DNA of 44,753 nt from Dysosmobacter sp. Its GTDB lineage: Bacteria > Bacillota > Clostridia > Oscillospirales > Oscillospiraceae. The notes beneath the pieces are model-generated. The model had not been told where the DNA came from. It saw only the letters and a list, made by a program, of their open reading frames with translations, and did not search any database. Shown in pieces: positions 24,179 to 31,579 of this stretch (within the stretch, counting starts at the first letter, position 1; every line of letters begins with the position of its first letter). A program made the position numbers and the translations under genes. Location: the NCBI GenBank assembly GCA_026169195.1, contig JAPFEH010000088.1:1-44753 (forward strand). The letters are read 5' to 3'.

Positions 24179-24288
24179 AGAAAACAAGAATGCGAATATC
24201 CAGTATGACCGGCACTTTTTCAGCGTTTCCGCAGACATGCAAAGGGGAAGCGGAGGATGGCCGGCGTAAAGGTTCAGGAGGCGGTTGA

Positions 24289-25608
24289 TTGAATACGTGG
24301 AACCGTTTTATGGCGTGGGTGCTCCATGTCAGACTCTATATCAAGGCACTGGTCAAATGGCTGGTGCTTGCGGTGACCGTGGGGGTCTTATGCGGCGGGA
24401 TCGGGTCTGCCTTCCACATCGGTGTACACCATGCTGCGCTTTTGCGGGGTGAATATCCGTGGCTTTTGTGGTGCCTGCCTGCGCTGGGTCTTGCGATTGT
24501 CGGTTTTTATAAGCTGACGAAAACGGAGGGGCAGGGAACCAATGACGTCATTGATGAGGTCAGTCTGGGGAAGGGATTGTCTTTGTGGCTGCTGCCGGCA
24601 ATCTTTTTGGGAACCATTCTGACGCATCTGGGCGGAGGATCTGCCGGTCGGGAAGGCGCAGCATTGCAGATGGGCGGAACGATCGGCTATCACACCGGAC
24701 GGTTGTTCGGCATGGATGACCGTGATATGCGCACTGCCACCATGGCTGGAATGGCAGCCTTTTTTTCTGCCCTGTTCGGGACGCCTTTGGCGGCCACGGT
24801 GTTTGCTATGGCGGTTGTCAGCATCGGCGTGATGTACCATGCGGCGCTGATCCCCTGCCTGACGGCGTCGCTGGTGGCGTTTGGCGTATCCTTGCTGATG
24901 GGCGTGGAGCCGACGCGGTTTCAGGTGGAAATGCCGGGGCTGGATCCGGGAATGCTGGTCCGGACGGCTGTGCTGGCGGCGCTGTGTGCCCTGCTTTCCG
25001 TGCTGTTCTGCAGAACCATTCATTTTGCCGAGCATCGGATGCACAGGTGGTTTCCGAATACGTGGCTGCAGGTACTGGCTGGCGGCTTTGCCATCGTGGC
25101 GCTGACCTGTCTTTGCGGCACCACGGATTACAACGGCGCCGGTATGGAGGTCATCACTGCGGCTGTAGAACAGGGAACCGCCCGTCCGGAGGCGTTTTTG
25201 CTGAAGCTGCTCTTTACCGCCGTGACGCTGTCCGCCGGTTTCAAGGGCGGAGAGGTTGTGCCCTCCTTTTTTGTGGGGGCGACCTTTGGCTGTGTAGCGG
25301 GGCCGCTGCTGGGACTTCCTGCCGGTTTTGCGGCGGCGCTGGGATTGATCGGTGTGTTCTGCGGCGCTACGAATTGTCCGATCGCCTCTATTTTTCTGGC
25401 GGTGGAATTATTCGGAGACGGAGGCTTGCTGTATTTTGCGCTGGTCTGCGGCATCAGCTATATGCTTTCAGGATATAACGGCCTTTATTCCAGCCAAACG
25501 ATCTTGTATTCCAAATTGAAGGCGGAGTATATCAATGTGCATACCAACGCCTATCATGCCGGAGAACCGCATCCGGCTCCGCCTGAGAAGGGCAGCATCA
25601 AAGAATAA
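24289..25608 (+). CDS. ClC-family chloride channel/antiporter
   Basis: 439 residues starting at TTG 24289, with AGGAGG 7 bases upstream; no ATG is better placed. A multi-pass membrane protein. The first anion-selectivity segment reads GGGSAGREGAALQMGG (~115-130), where the usual GREGP is GREGA; the gating glutamate is kept. The later helices show LFTAVTLSAGFKGGEVVPSF (~308-327) and GVFCGATNCPIASIFLAVEL (~362). It moves chloride or fluoride, with or without proton exchange. Its stop overlaps the hairpin that carries the ribosome site of the next gene. Confidence 0.92.
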   Translation: MNTWNRFMAWVLHVRLYIKALVKWLVLAVTVGVLCGGIGSAFHIGVHHAALLRGEYPWLLWCLPALGLAIVGFYKLTKTEGQGTNDVIDEVSLGKGLSLWLLPAIFLGTILTHLGGGSAGREGAALQMGGTIGYHTGRLFGMDDRDMRTATMAGMAAFFSALFGTPLAATVFAMAVVSIGVMYHAALIPCLTASLVAFGVSLLMGVEPTRFQVEMPGLDPGMLVRTAVLAALCALLSVLFCRTIHFAEHRMHRWFPNTWLQVLAGGFAIVALTCLCGTTDYNGAGMEVITAAVEQGTARPEAFLLKLLFTAVTLSAGFKGGEVVPSFFVGATFGCVAGPLLGLPAGFAAALGLIGVFCGATNCPIASIFLAVELFGDGGLLYFALVCGISYMLSGYNGLYSSQTILYSKLKAEYINVHTNAYHAGEPHPAPPEKGSIKE

Positions 25609-25660
25609 AAAAAGCCTCCTGCGGCACACTGTCTCAAAAGACGTTGCGCAGGAGGTTTTT
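25609..25660 (+). terminator. Terminator-like hairpin whose 3' arm is the next gene's ribosome site
   Basis: CCTCCTGCG (25615-25623) pairs with CGCAGGAGG (25647-25655); an inner GTCT/AGAC stem and flanking A5/T5 runs complete it. AGGAGG at 25650-25655 is the Shine-Dalgarno of the DUF421 gene (ATG 25661). Confidence 0.75.
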
Positions 25661-26353
25661 ATGACCATGGATCTGATTCAGTTGGGGCAGACGGTTCTGG
25701 CTGCACTGCTGTCCATTGTGGCGATTTTTCTGCTGACAAAGCTGATGGGGACAAAGCAGGTTTCCCAGATGACGATGTTTGACTATGTGGTAGGAATCAC
25801 CATCGGTTCGATCGCGGCAGAACTGGCAACGGAGCTGGAGGATCCGGTCAGACCGCTGGCGGCGATGATCGTATACGGTTTCACGGCGGTAGGGATCTCT
25901 GTGCTGACCAACAAATCCATCCGGCTCCGGACGGCTGTGACGGGAAAGCCGCTGGTTCTGCTGGAAAATGGTGTGATTTATCGGGAAAATCTGAAAAAAG
26001 CGCGGTTGGATCTTCATGAATTTCTCACCTACTGCCGGATTGGAGGCTGGTTTGACCTGAATCAGCTGCAGTCGGCAGTTCTGGAGCACAATGGTGTGGT
26101 GAGCTTTCTGCCGAAAGAGACGGAGCGTCCGGCTACACCATCGGATCTGAATCTGCACCCTGCGCAGTCCTCCGTTCAGATCCCCTTTGTCATGGACGGC
26201 GTCCTTTTGGCGGACAATGTCCGGCAGGCGGGAAAGGAAGAGAGCTGGGTGCGGAGAAGTCTTCTGCGGCAGGGGTATCAGGATGCTGCGGATGTGCTGC
26301 TGGCGCTGTGGGACGGCGGCGAGAAGCTGACGGTTTTTCCGATGAAACCTTGA
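25661..26353 (+). CDS. DUF421 (YetF-like) membrane protein
   Basis: 230 residues from ATG 25661. Three N-terminal membrane helices (TVLAALLSIVAIFLLTKLMG; VVGITIGSIAAELATEL; PLAAMIVYGFTAVGISVL) are followed by a cytosolic domain with the DUF421 signature GKPLVLLENGVIYRENLKKA (~103) and LHEFLTYCRIGGWFDL. The family is widespread in spore-formers (YetF, YdfS, YkjA types in Bacillus, tied to the spore membrane) but its biochemistry is unresolved. It follows the ClC gene by 52 bases, through the hairpin at 25609-25660, so its expression probably depends on read-through and unfolding. Confidence 0.88.
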   Translation: MTMDLIQLGQTVLAALLSIVAIFLLTKLMGTKQVSQMTMFDYVVGITIGSIAAELATELEDPVRPLAAMIVYGFTAVGISVLTNKSIRLRTAVTGKPLVLLENGVIYRENLKKARLDLHEFLTYCRIGGWFDLNQLQSAVLEHNGVVSFLPKETERPATPSDLNLHPAQSSVQIPFVMDGVLLADNVRQAGKEESWVRRSLLRQGYQDAADVLLALWDGGEKLTVFPMKP

Positions 26354-26382
26354 TGCAGAGGATCAAAGAATCCTGCTATTAA

Positions 26383-26426
26383 AAAACCATCCCGAAACCG
26401 CCAAACAACGGTTTCGGGATGGTTTT
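26383..26426. terminator. Bidirectional terminator between DUF421 and csaB-fusion genes
   Basis: AAAACCATCCCGAAACCG (26383-26400) and its complement (26409-26426): 18-bp perfect stem, convergent genes on either side. Confidence 0.88.
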
Positions 26427-26455
26427 GCAGCAGATGGTGAAAAGAGGCGGCGGAA

Positions 26456-28681
26456 TCACAGTTCCAGAAGCTGTCTGGCTGCGGCCACATTGTTCTGCTC
26501 CAGATCCTGCAGATGCTGGACAGCGGCTGCCTGCATTTCGGGATGAGCAGAGCGGGCCACAGCGCGATCGATCATCGTGCGCAGGACATCGTCTGTGAGC
26601 GCGTCCAGATCTACAAACAGATCCTGACCGATATACCGCAAAAAGGCGGACACCTTGGGGTCGTATACCACGCCGGCCAGAGGAATCCCCTGCCCGGCGG
26701 CGAAAATCAAGGCGTGAAGCCGCATCGATACCACTGCCTCCATGCGGCTCAGGGCGCCGATGATGGTTCCGGCGCCTCCGGCGTCATCCAGAAAATAGTG
26801 AGGAATCGTCAACCCCTGAGCCGCCAGCTGATTGGCGCCGGGGTCCTGATGCTTTTCCACGGACATGAAAACGGGGGTCAGACCGTAGGTCTCGTAAGCG
26901 TATTGCGCCGCCCGTCCGAACAGGGGAGCCTTTTCCTCAAAGCCCTTCCACTTCCGAAGGGCAAAGCACAGATAACGGCCGCGGGGAGGGATTCCGGCCC
27001 GCAGCATAACGCTGTCAATGGCGTCATCCGAAGCACGGGGAAGCGTCAGTGCAGGGTCTGCCGTTAAAACGATGTTCGGAACGGTCACACCCATAGCCAG
27101 AAGTTCAGCCTGAGAGTCCGGCTCCCGCAGAGTGATGATATCCACGTAGCGGTTCAGCACATTTGCTGCCAGCTTCCGGTGATTTTCCCGGGTAACAGGA
27201 CCGATGCCGCAGCCATACATCTGCACTTGGCAGCCGGCCCTTTTGGCGGCGCGGATGTTGAGAAGATAGAACCACAGGGAGCGGCGGGAGGTGACGTCCT
27301 GAATGAGACTGCCGCCGCCGTTGATATAGAGCTTGGCGTGCCGCATGGCCTGCTGCCAGACCGGAACCGCCATACGGCTGACAGACCGCACCCGGTAAGT
27401 GAGCCGGGTGCTTTTGGGATCCTTGCTGAGAACGGTAACCGGCATATCCGGATCAATGGAGCGCATTTCCTGCAAAATTGCCTCCAGAATGGCATCGTCT
27501 CCGGCATTGCCCCGTCCGTAAGCGCCGCAGATCACCACGCCGTCCCTGCTTTTTTTCGGGCGGCTGTGCCGGCGAAGGATCTCCTGATAGATATGCAGCT
27601 GGGTGTCCACGGTATTCCGGATGGAAAAGCGGGCAGAAGCTTTCGCATACAGCTTTTCGCCCAACGCGGCTCGCAGGGCATCATCCTTCCCCATGGCAGC
27701 CAGATGATTGCCCAGAGTGTTCCAGTCTCCCGGCTGAAACAGAAATCCGTTGACGCCGGTGTCGATCAGATCAGGGATTCCGCCCACGGCAGTTGCCACC
27801 GTGGCCAGATGAAAGCGGGCGCCTTCTGTCAGAGCGTAGGGGAAGGTTTCGGACAGAGAGGTCAGCGCATTGATATCCAATGCGGAGTAGAAACGGTCCA
27901 TGCCGCCGGAGATCCAGCCGGCGAAGGTCACCTGCTGTGCTACGCCCAGTTCTTCGGCCAGTGCCTCCAGTTTTGCGCGTTCCTCCCCGTCGCCGGCGAT
28001 CACCAGCCGCAGGCGGGGGCATTGATGATATCCGGCGGCAAAGCCGCGAATCAATGTGGACATATCCTTGACGGGATTCAAACGGGCTGCGATCCCGATC
28101 ACCACACTGTCATCATTTACGTCCGCACCCAGCCCGCGCAGATAGGTCAGACGGTCTCCCTGCGGCGGAGGCGGCGTAAAATCCAGACCGTTATAAATGG
28201 TATAGAAGCGATCCGGCGGAAAGCCTCTGGAGATCAGCAGATCCACCATTGCATCGGAAACGCCGATGCGATAATCCAGATGCCGCAGCGCCCAGGCATT
28301 GATCGTGCCGAAAGTCAGGCGGCTGAGGGGCCGCCCCAGATAATCCAGCTTATAATCACTGTGGACGGTGGAGACCACCGGCAGACCGGTGGAGGACCGC
28401 AGCAGCGCCCCCACCATATTGGCGCGTGCGCCGTGGCAGTGGATGAGCTGGTATCCGCCATGCTGGATATAGTCCGTCAGCTGGCGGCGCAGCTTCGGGA
28501 TATTGTTGCCGCCCATGATGATGGTCGGAATGTGCAGAGCACGCGCCTCGTCGGCAAAGGGGCCGTCCCGAAAGCAGACCAGCTGGGCCGTGATGGTTTC
28601 GTTGAGATGCTGCAGCAGACTCAGTACATGGGTTTTGGCGCCTCCGGAGTCGCCGCCGCTGATGAGATGGATGACCTTCAA
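26456..28681 (-). CDS. csaB: GT4 glycosyltransferase fused to CsaB pyruvyltransferase
   Basis: About 741 residues from a TTG at 28681 (GGGAGG 9 bases upstream). The frame extends to 28762, but that part overlaps the divergent promoter of the DUF4330 gene. Residues 1-~365 form a GT-B, GT4-type transferase: HLISGGDSGGAKTHVLSLL at the start and GARFHLATVATAVGGIPDLI in the donor half. From ~375 the protein is a polysaccharide pyruvyltransferase: GAYGRGNAGDDAILEAIL, INGGGSLIQDVTSRRS and VSMRLHALIFAAGQGIPLAG. CsaB adds ketal pyruvate to secondary cell-wall polymer, the ligand of SLH domains. The SLH nucleotidase at 31580 is a natural client of such a wall. Confidence 0.9.
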   Translation of the reverse strand: MKVIHLISGGDSGGAKTHVLSLLQHLNETITAQLVCFRDGPFADEARALHIPTIIMGGNNIPKLRRQLTDYIQHGGYQLIHCHGARANMVGALLRSSTGLPVVSTVHSDYKLDYLGRPLSRLTFGTINAWALRHLDYRIGVSDAMVDLLISRGFPPDRFYTIYNGLDFTPPPPQGDRLTYLRGLGADVNDDSVVIGIAARLNPVKDMSTLIRGFAAGYHQCPRLRLVIAGDGEERAKLEALAEELGVAQQVTFAGWISGGMDRFYSALDINALTSLSETFPYALTEGARFHLATVATAVGGIPDLIDTGVNGFLFQPGDWNTLGNHLAAMGKDDALRAALGEKLYAKASARFSIRNTVDTQLHIYQEILRRHSRPKKSRDGVVICGAYGRGNAGDDAILEAILQEMRSIDPDMPVTVLSKDPKSTRLTYRVRSVSRMAVPVWQQAMRHAKLYINGGGSLIQDVTSRRSLWFYLLNIRAAKRAGCQVQMYGCGIGPVTRENHRKLAANVLNRYVDIITLREPDSQAELLAMGVTVPNIVLTADPALTLPRASDDAIDSVMLRAGIPPRGRYLCFALRKWKGFEEKAPLFGRAAQYAYETYGLTPVFMSVEKHQDPGANQLAAQGLTIPHYFLDDAGGAGTIIGALSRMEAVVSMRLHALIFAAGQGIPLAGVVYDPKVSAFLRYIGQDLFVDLDALTDDVLRTMIDRAVARSAHPEMQAAAVQHLQDLEQNNVAAARQLLEL

Positions 28682-28713
28682 GGGTGAAGACCTCCCTTTT
28701 CGAGAAAATGGTC

Positions 28714-28742
28714 TTGAGAAATCATAAAAAATAGTATACAAT
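28714..28742 (+). promoter_or_regulatory. Promoter of the DUF4330 gene
   Basis: TTGAGA (28714-28719), 17 bases, TACAAT (28737-28742), 31 bases before the ATG at 28774. It lies inside the N-terminal extension of the reverse csaB frame, which argues for the internal TTG start there. Confidence 0.65.
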
Positions 28743-28773
28743 ACTTTCCGAACATTGTCCATAGGAGGAAAGT

Positions 28774-29262
28774 ATGGAACAGAAAGCGAAGCGAATCGGA
28801 AAATTTAATGTTGTGGATATCATTGCTGTGGTGTTGATTCTGGCGGTGGCGGCGTTCGCGGCATATAAGCTGCTGGGGCCGGATGATACTGTCAGTGCCC
28901 GGCGGGAAATGACAAGGGTGACTTATACCGTCAAGGTAGAAGGTGTTCCGGCAGAGCTGTATGAAAACTGCGCGGCTCATCTGCCCTCTCCCCTGATGGC
29001 CTCCGGTGCCTTGGTGGGCGGGGAAATCGTGGCGGTGGAGCAGGAGCCGTATTATGTATTGGACGCCGGCGGAAACTGGGTGGAGGACCCCGGCCATGTG
29101 ACGCTGTTGTTTACGGCGGAGACAGAAACACCCACTGCCGAAGTCATGACCACCAAGGTGGGGGAGCAGGAGGTTCGCATCGGAAAGACGGATTACATCC
29201 TCAAAAGTGAATTCATCGAATTTTCTGGCGGCATCATCGTGGATGTACAGTGGGGAGAATAA
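28774..29262 (+). CDS. DUF4330 membrane-anchored protein
   Basis: 162 residues, ATG 28774 with AGGAGG. One N-terminal membrane helix (VVDIIAVVLILAVAAFAAYKLL; the central part is IIAVVLILAVAAFAAY) and an outer beta-rich domain starting YTVKVEGVPAELYENC. The layout matches DUF4330, a family I know only as often near cell-wall polysaccharide genes. It is divergent from the GT4-CsaB fusion, which suggests a role at the envelope, but no activity can be assigned. Confidence 0.82.
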   Translation: MEQKAKRIGKFNVVDIIAVVLILAVAAFAAYKLLGPDDTVSARREMTRVTYTVKVEGVPAELYENCAAHLPSPLMASGALVGGEIVAVEQEPYYVLDAGGNWVEDPGHVTLLFTAETETPTAEVMTTKVGEQEVRIGKTDYILKSEFIEFSGGIIVDVQWGE

Positions 29263-29270
29263 CCATTTCA

Positions 29271-29298
29271 AAAGAGCACCGGAGCTCCGGTGCTCTTT
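29271..29298. terminator. Palindromic terminator
   Basis: AAAGAGCACCGGAG joined directly to its complement: a 28-base perfect palindrome ending in TTT. It separates the DUF4330 and GNAT genes. Confidence 0.8.
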
Positions 29299-29322
29299 CC
29301 GTTTTTCAGGAGGTATGATATT

Positions 29323-29856
29323 ATGATAACATTGGAGCGCATCACACAGCCGGAACATCCGCTGTATGCCCGGGCGATGGAGCTGTACAAGCTCAGCTTT
29401 CCGGACCATGAGCAGCGGGAGCCTGCTTCACAGGCGCGGATCTTACATGATGAGGACTATCATTTTACGCTGGTGCGCGATGAGGGACGTTTTCTGGGGA
29501 TTGCCCTGTATTGGGAGATGCCGGAGGCACGGTATCTGGAGCACTTCTGCATCCTTCCGGAAGCCAGAAACGGCGGCTGCGGGCGGCAGGTCCTATCCCT
29601 CCTGCAGCAGACCGGCAGGCCCTTGATTTTAGAGATCGACCCGCCGGTGGAGGAAATTTCCCGCCGGCGAAAAGGGTTTTATGAGCGGTGCGGTTTTGTG
29701 GAAAACCCGTTTCCCCATGTCCACCCACCGTATCACCCTGAAAACTCCGGACATCCGCTTCAGGTCCTCAGTTCGCCCCGATGTCTTACACGGGAGGAAT
29801 ACGAGATGTTTGCCGCATACCTGAGGAGCCGGGTCATGGCAGGAGCGTTTGCTTAA
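29323..29856 (+). CDS. GNAT-family N-acetyltransferase
   Basis: 177 residues from ATG 29323 with AGGAGG 9 bases upstream. The acetyl-CoA loop reads LEHFCILPEARNGGCGRQVLS (~70-90; key part ILPEARNGGCGRQVL, the R/Q-x-x-G-x-G/A motif), and RRKGFYERCGFVENP (~118) is the typical beta6-alpha4 end. The substrate is unknown. It follows the terminator at 29271 without an obvious promoter, though a few read-through transcripts may reach it. Confidence 0.87.
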   Translation: MITLERITQPEHPLYARAMELYKLSFPDHEQREPASQARILHDEDYHFTLVRDEGRFLGIALYWEMPEARYLEHFCILPEARNGGCGRQVLSLLQQTGRPLILEIDPPVEEISRRRKGFYERCGFVENPFPHVHPPYHPENSGHPLQVLSSPRCLTREEYEMFAAYLRSRVMAGAFA

Positions 29857-29862
29857 TCCAAC

Positions 29863-29904
29863 AGGACTGCCGCAGGATTTCAGATCCTGCGGCAGTCCTG
29901 TTTT
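29863..29904. terminator. Terminator between the GNAT gene and hydA
   Basis: AGGACTGCCGCAGGAT (29863-29878), 5-base loop, complement to 29899, then GTTTT. Sixteen-bp stem between convergent genes. Confidence 0.88.
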
Positions 29905-29936
29905 CCTTGTGAACAGCGGTGCTCCGGTGGCTTTGC

Positions 29937-31319
29937 TCAAAGGGTGCATTTGCCGCGGGCTATATATCTGCCCTGCGGTTCCCGATCCAGAACGCTGCCG
30001 TTTTCTACACAGAGATGTCCGCGCAGCCATACCTGCCGGATGCCGCCTGCGGTCACAAATCCCTCATATGGATTGTAATCCACATTGGCGATGCAATCCT
30101 CTGACCGGATCACATGGCTGCTGCCGGGATCGTAAACCACGATGTCTGCGTCGCTGCCGGCGGCCAGACGGCCCTTGCGGGGGAAGAGGCCATACATCCG
30201 GGCCGGATCTTCGCTTAAAAGCCGGCACATCCGCTGGAGGGTAATGCGCTTTTTGGCTACACCATAGGAATAGATCAGTTCGCCGCGGGTCTCCACTCCG
30301 GGCAGGCCGCCGGGAATCTTGGTGAAATCATCACGTCCGGCGTCCTTCTGCGCCAGAGTGAAGGAACAGTGATCGGTGGAAATGGTCTGGATCTCACCGC
30401 GGCGCAGGGCCTTCCACAAAAGCTCCTGCTGACCCTTTTCCCGTAGAGGGGGCGCACAGACATAGCGTGCGGCCTGAGAATAATCTTCGTTGAAGTACAG
30501 GCTGTCATCCAGCAGCAGATATTGGGGGCAGGTTTCCACATAGACCGTCTGTCCCCGCTCCCGCGCGTGCTGCACTTCCTTCAAGGCCTCCTGATTGGTG
30601 AGGTGGACGATCACCACGGGGGCATCGGCAGCCTGAGCGATGCGCAGCAGACGGCTGACGGCCTCCGCCTCCATTGCCATGGGGCGGGTCAGAGGGTGGC
30701 TGGCAGGCGTCCGTTCACCGGCAGCCTGACGCTCGGCGATCATGCCGTCGATCACGCCGGCGTTTTCACAATGAACGCCGCACAGGCCGCCCAGACTTTT
30801 CAGCTCCTTCAAGGCCCAGTACATGTCCCGGTCGCCCACCATCATGGCAGGATAGGTCATGTACATTTTGAAGGAGGAAACGCCTTGAGCGAACATATCC
30901 TTCAGTTCTGCACGGATGGATTCATTCCAATCATCAATGGTCATATGGAAGCCGTAATCGCAGAACGTCTGTCCATCGGCCTTTTGATGCCACAGCTGTA
31001 ATCCGTGGTGCAGGCTTTCCCCCTTGTTGGGGCAGGCGAAATCAAGGATGGTCGTGGTGCCGCCCCGCAAAGCGGCCCGGCTTCCCGTATAGAAATTGTC
31101 CGCAGTTGTGGTGCCTGCTACATCCAGATCAAAATGGGTGTGAGCGTCAATAAAGCCGGGAAACAGAAGACAGCCGGTCACATCGATCACCTGCGTGTCC
31201 GCGTCTGCATCCAGCTTCCGGTCAACACGGAGGATTTTCTCGTGTTCGATCAGCAGGTCGGCGCGTCTGGCTCCGCTGCCGGAAACTACGGTACCGCCTT
31301 TGAGCAGCTTTTTCATCAT
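29937..31319 (-). CDS. hydA: Dihydropyrimidinase / hydantoinase
   Basis: 460 residues. GGAG stands 5 bases before ATG 31319 (another ATG at 31316; a GTG at 31325 overlaps the site). A binuclear-metal amidohydrolase: HxH in FIDAHTHFDLD (~56), the carbamylated lysine in SSFKMYMTY (~150), and HCEN, VHLTN and STDHCS (~180, 237, 312) as further ligands. It opens cyclic amide rings (dihydropyrimidines, hydantoins, allantoin-like compounds). HydA/HyuA-type enzymes are part of the anaerobic purine degradation set with ygfK and ssnA; here it is 25 kb from those two. Length matches the family. Confidence 0.9.
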   Translation of the reverse strand: MMKKLLKGGTVVSGSGARRADLLIEHEKILRVDRKLDADADTQVIDVTGCLLFPGFIDAHTHFDLDVAGTTTADNFYTGSRAALRGGTTTILDFACPNKGESLHHGLQLWHQKADGQTFCDYGFHMTIDDWNESIRAELKDMFAQGVSSFKMYMTYPAMMVGDRDMYWALKELKSLGGLCGVHCENAGVIDGMIAERQAAGERTPASHPLTRPMAMEAEAVSRLLRIAQAADAPVVIVHLTNQEALKEVQHARERGQTVYVETCPQYLLLDDSLYFNEDYSQAARYVCAPPLREKGQQELLWKALRRGEIQTISTDHCSFTLAQKDAGRDDFTKIPGGLPGVETRGELIYSYGVAKKRITLQRMCRLLSEDPARMYGLFPRKGRLAAGSDADIVVYDPGSSHVIRSEDCIANVDYNPYEGFVTAGGIRQVWLRGHLCVENGSVLDREPQGRYIARGKCTL

Positions 31320-31579
31320 CAACACTCCATTTCTGCGGCCGGAGGCCGCCTTGCGGTATTTCTATGTGTTTATTTTTATAGTATATCATGCCAAAGAGGG
31401 AATTTCCAGAGAAGGCAGAGAAAATCCGTTAGGGGACCGTTCATGGCCGGAAGAAATTTTGGAGAATCCGGAAAAATCCGTAAAAATCCGTAAAATTAGG
31501 GTACCCATTTGGGAGAGATATGGTATAATACAGCCAACAGGCGGATGCTGAATGCCTGAATTTTGAAGGGGGTAAAAGA
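31320..31579 (+). promoter_or_regulatory. Divergent control region, phased A-tracts and promoter of the nucleotidase gene
   Basis: Contains an extended -10 TGGTATAAT (TATAAT at 31524-31529) with a poor -35. A run of three A-tracts spaced exactly 10 bases apart (31472-31476, 31482-31486, 31492-31495) lies upstream, each followed by TCCG or TTAGG. Such phased A-tracts bend DNA and can act as an UP element. No protein gene is seen here. Confidence 0.6.
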
